From positions 1-8,281 of the forward strand of contig JAFABC010000048.1 in assembly GCA_023426275.1 (NCBI GenBank): a stretch of DNA of 8,281 bases. The letters run 5' to 3'. Origin of the DNA: Pseudomonadota bacterium. Its GTDB lineage: Bacteria; Desulfobacterota; Desulfovibrionia; Desulfovibrionales; Desulfovibrionaceae. Shown piece after piece: positions 5,768-8,281 of the stretch. Each line of letters opens with the position of its first letter. Positions within the stretch are counted from its first letter, which is position 1. The notes beneath the pieces were generated by a model. It saw nothing but the letters and a program-made list of their open reading frames with translations. It was not told the origin of the DNA and made no database searches. The translations under genes and the position numbers were made by a program.

Positions 5768-7027
5768 TCAATCGAAATCCGCCAGCAGCGCGCCGACGTG
5801 CACCCGGCCAAACAGCACCGTGGCGGCATACTTGTTGCGCAGCCGCCAGACCGCCTGCTGGAGCTGGTCCGAGGCGATGCCGTTTCGCAGGGCCGTGTAG
5901 GCTTCGATGAAGGCGGCCAGACTGTCGCAGACCTTGAGCAGTTCGCCGTCCTTGGGATCGAAGGCGTCGAGGTTGCAGCGGTCCTGCAACTCGGCCGGGG
6001 GAATGCGCACGGCGTTGCCGTTTGCGTCGCGGATGGATTCGTAAAATTCCGAGCCTACCTCCATACCGAGCAGATAGCCGAGCCGGTCGGCCAGATCGGA
6101 ACAGCCGCCGTTTCGCAGCACCGAAAACACGCGCCGCTCCAACTCGGCGTTTTCGTATTCCTTGATCATGCCGCCCAGGGGCGCGATGGATTGTTTGACC
6201 GGGGAGATGATGTCCCGGGTGAGCAGCTCGGGCAGATCGTGGACAAGGCCGGCGAAAAAGTTGTTGAGCCGCCGGGCCGGACAGGCGTCCACGGCCAGAC
6301 TGAAGAAATAGGCGTAGGCCGCGACCAGGAACATGTGGCCGAGCACCGACGTTTCCGGGATGCGCGGGGTCTGGGACCAGCGGGTCTGGAAGCGCAGCTG
6401 GCCGACCAGCCGGGCGAAATGGCCAAGCGGCGTTTTTTTGCCGGCGAACAGGCCGCCGGCCAGCTCGGGCACGCCACGCAAATCGTCGAACCGGGCCAGC
6501 CCGTCGGTAAACGACGACTCGATGTCGAGCAGCTCGTCGTCCCAGGGATTGTCGCGCTTGATCAGCGAATATTCCCAGCCGCTGGCGTAGAGATGGGCGG
6601 CGTCCAGAATGCGCCGGGCCGGGGCGTCGGAGGCCGGCACGGACAGGTAGGTTTGCAGCCGCCGCCAGAAATCGTCGCCCAGCTCCCGCACGCGCGGTTC
6701 GAGCTGGCTGAAGACCCAGCCGGTGAGCTGGGCGTAATGGTCGGGCTTGTCCTTGATCTTATAGAAGACAGGCGGCTTGATGTCGGTTATGACCAGCCGG
6801 TAGAGGTATTCGAACAGGCCGCCTTCGACGATTTCGAGCCCCAGGGCCAGTTTTTCGGGTTCGCTCAAGTGGCCGCTGTTGCGCTCGTAGAGCATCCAGG
6901 CCACCATCATCTTATGAGCCTGCTTGTCGATTTCCATCAGCTCCATGGAGCGGTGCTTGTCGTTCCAGCGCTTCATGAAGGAACCGGCGAACAGGAGCTG
7001 CAACAGACTTTTGCGGACGCTGACCAT
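5768..7027 (-). CDS. HD-domain phosphohydrolase, YfbR-like, with apparent tandem degenerate HD repeat
   Basis: A 419-residue cytoplasmic protein. The C-terminal half carries an HD metal-dependent phosphohydrolase signature of the YfbR/HD_3 type: FQTRW with R222 and E225, then H231, H263-D264 in GLVHDLPELLTRDIISPVK (260-278) with E267 and D272, and a distal D368 in LLKVCDSLAAFIEAYTA. Known YfbR enzymes are 5'-deoxynucleotidases; the substrate here is unknown and the protein is about twice the length of YfbR. The N-terminal half repeats the pattern (FMKRW, R26, E29, H38, then ITDIKPPV at 80-87) but has E73-Y74 where HD should be, so it is probably a non-catalytic copy. I chose ATG 7027 (MVSVRKSLL) because GGGAGGT lies 4 nt upstream. 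The frame extends in-frame to a GTG at 7159, but those 44 codons are Arg-rich and cross the promoter region. It is divergent from rplM and first in a probable unit with the glycosyltransferase. Confidence 0.85.
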   Translation of the reverse strand: MVSVRKSLLQLLFAGSFMKRWNDKHRSMELMEIDKQAHKMMVAWMLYERNSGHLSEPEKLALGLEIVEGGLFEYLYRLVITDIKPPVFYKIKDKPDHYAQLTGWVFSQLEPRVRELGDDFWRRLQTYLSVPASDAPARRILDAAHLYASGWEYSLIKRDNPWDDELLDIESSFTDGLARFDDLRGVPELAGGLFAGKKTPLGHFARLVGQLRFQTRWSQTPRIPETSVLGHMFLVAAYAYFFSLAVDACPARRLNNFFAGLVHDLPELLTRDIISPVKQSIAPLGGMIKEYENAELERRVFSVLRNGGCSDLADRLGYLLGMEVGSEFYESIRDANGNAVRIPPAELQDRCNLDAFDPKDGELLKVCDSLAAFIEAYTALRNGIASDQLQQAVWRLRNKYAATVLFGRVHVGALLADFD

Positions 7028-7055
7028 GCCACCTCCCGAAACCGCGATTCTGCGA

Positions 7056-7084
7056 AAGGTAGCCCGGGCGGCGGTCGAGGGCAA
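7056..7084 (-). promoter_or_regulatory. Probable promoter of the HD-protein / glycosyltransferase unit
   Basis: Minus strand TTGCCC (7084-7079, 4/6 to the -35 consensus), exactly 17 bp, then TACCTT (7061-7056, 3/6). Transcription would start near 7049, leaving a leader of about 22 nt that contains the GGGAGGT ribosome-binding site of the HD gene. Confidence 0.4.
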
Positions 7085-7137
7085 CCGGCGTTTCGTCCGC
7101 CCCTTTCGGCCGATGTCGCGATTGCCGCGAAGAGTGC

Positions 7138-7166
7138 TTGACAATCGTCGGCCCACCACTTACACA
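7138..7166 (+). promoter_or_regulatory. rplM-rpsI operon promoter
   Basis: A perfect TTGACA (7138-7143), 17-bp spacer, then TACACA (7161-7166; 3/6, with T1, A2 and A4 conserved). Transcription would start near 7173, giving a 26-nt leader that carries AGGAG at 7189-7193, 5 nt before the rplM ATG. There is no room for a structured autoregulatory leader of any size. Confidence 0.6.
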
Positions 7167-7198
7167 ATTCGTCTTTCGAGCAACTCACAGGAGCCGCC

Positions 7199-7627
7199 AT
7201 GAAAACGTTTAGCCCGACGCCCAAAGATATTTCCCGCAACTGGTTCGTGGTCGATGCCTCGGACAAGATTCTCGGCCGCCTGGCCACGGCCGTGGCCGTT
7301 CGTCTGCGCGGCAAGCACAAGGCGGAGTTCACCCCCCACCTGGACACCGGCGATTTCATCGTCGTGGTCAATGCTTCCAAGGTGCGCACCACCGGCCACA
7401 AGCTGGATCAGAAGAAATATTACCGCCATTCCGGGTGGATCGGCGGCCTCAAGGAAACCTCCCTGCGCGACATGCTGGCCAAAAAGCCCGAGGATGTCAT
7501 CCGCAAGGCCGTTCGGGGCATGTTGCCCAAGAACCGCCTCGGCCGGGCCATGCTGAAAAAGCTGAAGGTCTACGCCGGCGAGGCCCATCCTCATGAGGCC
7601 CAAAAGCCCGAAACCCTGGACGTGTAA
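7199..7627 (+). CDS. rplM: 50S ribosomal protein L13
   Basis: L13 binds 23S rRNA early in large-subunit assembly. The 142 residues equal the usual bacterial length. Typical family segments are visible: WFVVDASDKILGRLAT (15-30), LRGKHKAEFTPH (36-47), GDFIVVVNASKV (51-62), KKYYRHSGWIGGLK (72-85) and the very conserved VRGMLPKNRLGRAMLKKLKVY (from residue 105), followed by GEAHPHEAQKP. The ATG is preceded by AGGAG at a 5-nt spacing. It is followed after 18 bp by rpsI, the standard bacterial pair. Its N-terminus (MKTFSPTP) resembles Desulfovibrio L13 as I remember it. Nothing appears abnormal. Confidence 0.98.
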   Translation: MKTFSPTPKDISRNWFVVDASDKILGRLATAVAVRLRGKHKAEFTPHLDTGDFIVVVNASKVRTTGHKLDQKKYYRHSGWIGGLKETSLRDMLAKKPEDVIRKAVRGMLPKNRLGRAMLKKLKVYAGEAHPHEAQKPETLDV

Positions 7628-7645
7628 GCCACGCGGAGAACAAAG

Positions 7646-8038
7646 ATGAGCGACGAATTCTTTTACGGCACCGGACGCCGCAAGTCCGCCGTGGCCCGCA
7701 CCCGCCTGTACAAGGGCAACGGCCGCATTCTGATCAACGATCGTCCTTTCGAGGAATATTTTTCCCGCCCCACCCTCCACGCCATCGTGCGTCAGGCCCT
7801 GCTGCTGACCAAGATCGACGGCCGGGTGGACGTGAAGGTCAACGTCGCCGGCGGCGGCATGACCGGACAGGCCGAGGCCGTGCGCCACGGCATCTCCCGG
7901 GCCCTGTGCCTGCTGGACCCCGAGCTGCGCGGCGTGCTGAAAAAGGCCGGCCTGCTCACCCGTGATTCCCGCGAGAAGGAACGTAAAAAGTACGGCCAGC
8001 GCGGCGCCCGCGCCCGGTTCCAGTACTCGAAGCGTTAA
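7646..8038 (+). CDS. rpsI: 30S ribosomal protein S9
   Basis: S9 belongs to the head of the small subunit, and its C-terminal tail reaches the P-site tRNA. Length is 130 residues, as in E. coli. Diagnostic segments are YGTGRRKSAVARTRLYKGNG (7-26), INDRPFEEYF (30-39), VKVNVAGGGMTGQAEAVRHG (63-82), ISRAL, and the basic tail KKYGQRGARARFQYSKR (114-130) ending in the invariant SKR. GGAG at 7635-7638 lies 7 nt before the ATG. The 18-bp gap from rplM and the strong terminator just after the stop indicate a two-gene transcript. Confidence 0.98.
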   Translation: MSDEFFYGTGRRKSAVARTRLYKGNGRILINDRPFEEYFSRPTLHAIVRQALLLTKIDGRVDVKVNVAGGGMTGQAEAVRHGISRALCLLDPELRGVLKKAGLLTRDSREKERKKYGQRGARARFQYSKR

Positions 8039-8064
8039 TCCACGCGACGATTCCACAGTCCTTC

Positions 8065-8098
8065 AAGGCGGGGCCGCATGTATGCGGTTCCGCCTTTT
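8065..8098 (+). terminator. Intrinsic terminator of rplM-rpsI
   Basis: A 14-bp stem pairs 8065-8078 (AAGGCGGGGCCGCA) with 8083-8096 (TGCGGTTCCGCCTT), with two G-T pairs and a TGTA loop. The stem ends in T's (TTTT at 8095-8098). It lies 26 bp after the rpsI stop codon. Confidence 0.9.
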
Positions 8099-8139
8099 GT
8101 CGTTGCCGGAAAACCGCCGGCCGGACTTGGGCCCCAGCC

Positions 8140-8157
8140 CTCCCGTTTGCCCGGGAG
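8140..8157. other. Short GC hairpin in the post-operon spacer
   Basis: CTCCCG (8140-8145) pairs with CGGGAG (8152-8157). A wider inverted repeat, GCCGGAA (8105-8111) with TTCCGGC (8161-8167), encloses it. No T run follows on either strand, so no terminator is claimed. The rest of 8101-8200 shows no gene that I can support. Confidence 0.35.
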
Positions 8158-8201
8158 TGCTTCCGGCGTTACCCTGGTTCGCCATCACCCATACCATGTT
8201 C

Positions 8202-8281
8202 CGCCCCCCTCCCCCCTTGAACGTTTTCAGGGAAGGTGGGGGTCCGGGGGAGGGAACCCCCTTTTTCAAAAGGGGGTTCCC
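8202..8281 (+). repeat. GC-rich stem-loop intergenic element (truncated by window end)
   Basis: A C-rich run (8203-8217) is followed by a G-rich run (8231-8242), then GGGTCCGGG (8240-8248), then a near-perfect hairpin whose 14-nt arms are 8252-8265 and 8268-8281. The arm sequences are GGGAACCCCCTTTT and AAAAGGGGGTTCCC. The stem reaches the last base of the window, so it likely continues outside. The order of parts and the GGGTCCGGG core match the element at 68-126 in the same orientation, although hairpin arms and loop differ in sequence. Confidence 0.55.

Noticed and set aside
2510..7141. A 1543-codon plus-strand open frame running opposite the glycosyltransferase and HD genes
   Set aside because: It is low-complexity, rich in Gly/Pro/Gln/His/Arg with no domain signature, and spans two convincing minus-strand genes and their junction. 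High GC at third codon positions removes stops from this antisense frame.
7028..7159. A 44-codon N-terminal extension of the HD protein from GTG 7159
   Set aside because: It is Arg-rich, crosses the predicted promoters, and lacks a good ribosome-binding site, whereas ATG 7027 has GGGAGGT at a suitable distance.
8063..8269. A 68-codon minus-strand frame in the terminal spacer
   Set aside because: It runs through the rpsI terminator hairpin and a GC repeat and has no recognisable protein features.

Overview
The window looks like chromosomal DNA of a GC-rich sulfate-reducing deltaproteobacterium of the Desulfovibrio type. The reasons are the rplM-rpsI pair with Desulfovibrio-like L13 and S9 proteins, the Cache-type sensor with its 'RNL(F/Y)ER' signature, the very high GC at third codon positions (which creates huge spurious antisense frames), and GC-rich stem-loop repeats in the spacers. 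The genus assignment rests on recalled family resemblance, not a search.

Layout: (1) 1-136 is a spacer carrying a GC-rich stem-loop repeat. (2) 137-2179, minus strand, encodes a soluble tandem Cache-like sensor protein with no visible output domain. (3) 2180-2578 is a long regulatory spacer for that gene. Read on the minus strand it holds a TTGACA promoter, a structured element closely resembling a c-di-GMP-I (GEMM-I) aptamer, a strong intrinsic terminator whose 5' arm overlaps the aptamer's 3' strand, and then about 200 nt of further leader with a 10-bp inverted repeat and a second hairpin followed by a T run. (4) 2579-5752, minus, encodes a GT-C/PMT-type membrane glycosyltransferase with a C-terminal part of about 650 residues that looks extracytoplasmic. 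(5) 5768-7027, minus, encodes a YfbR-like HD-domain phosphohydrolase that appears internally duplicated; it probably heads a two-gene unit with the glycosyltransferase. (6) 7028-7198 is a divergent promoter region. (7) 7199-8038, plus, is the ribosomal operon rplM-rpsI, closed by a strong terminator. (8) 8101-8281 is a spacer ending in a second GC-rich stem-loop element cut by the window end.

The part most worth attention is 2380-2538: promoter, aptamer and terminator follow one another with spacings expected of a transcription-controlling riboswitch, reading toward the Cache sensor gene. The 3' half of the aptamer matches the GEMM-I pattern well. The ligand-facing part of the 5' half departs from it, so this may be a variant with altered ligand specificity or a decayed copy. 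The other genes are ordinary housekeeping or envelope functions.
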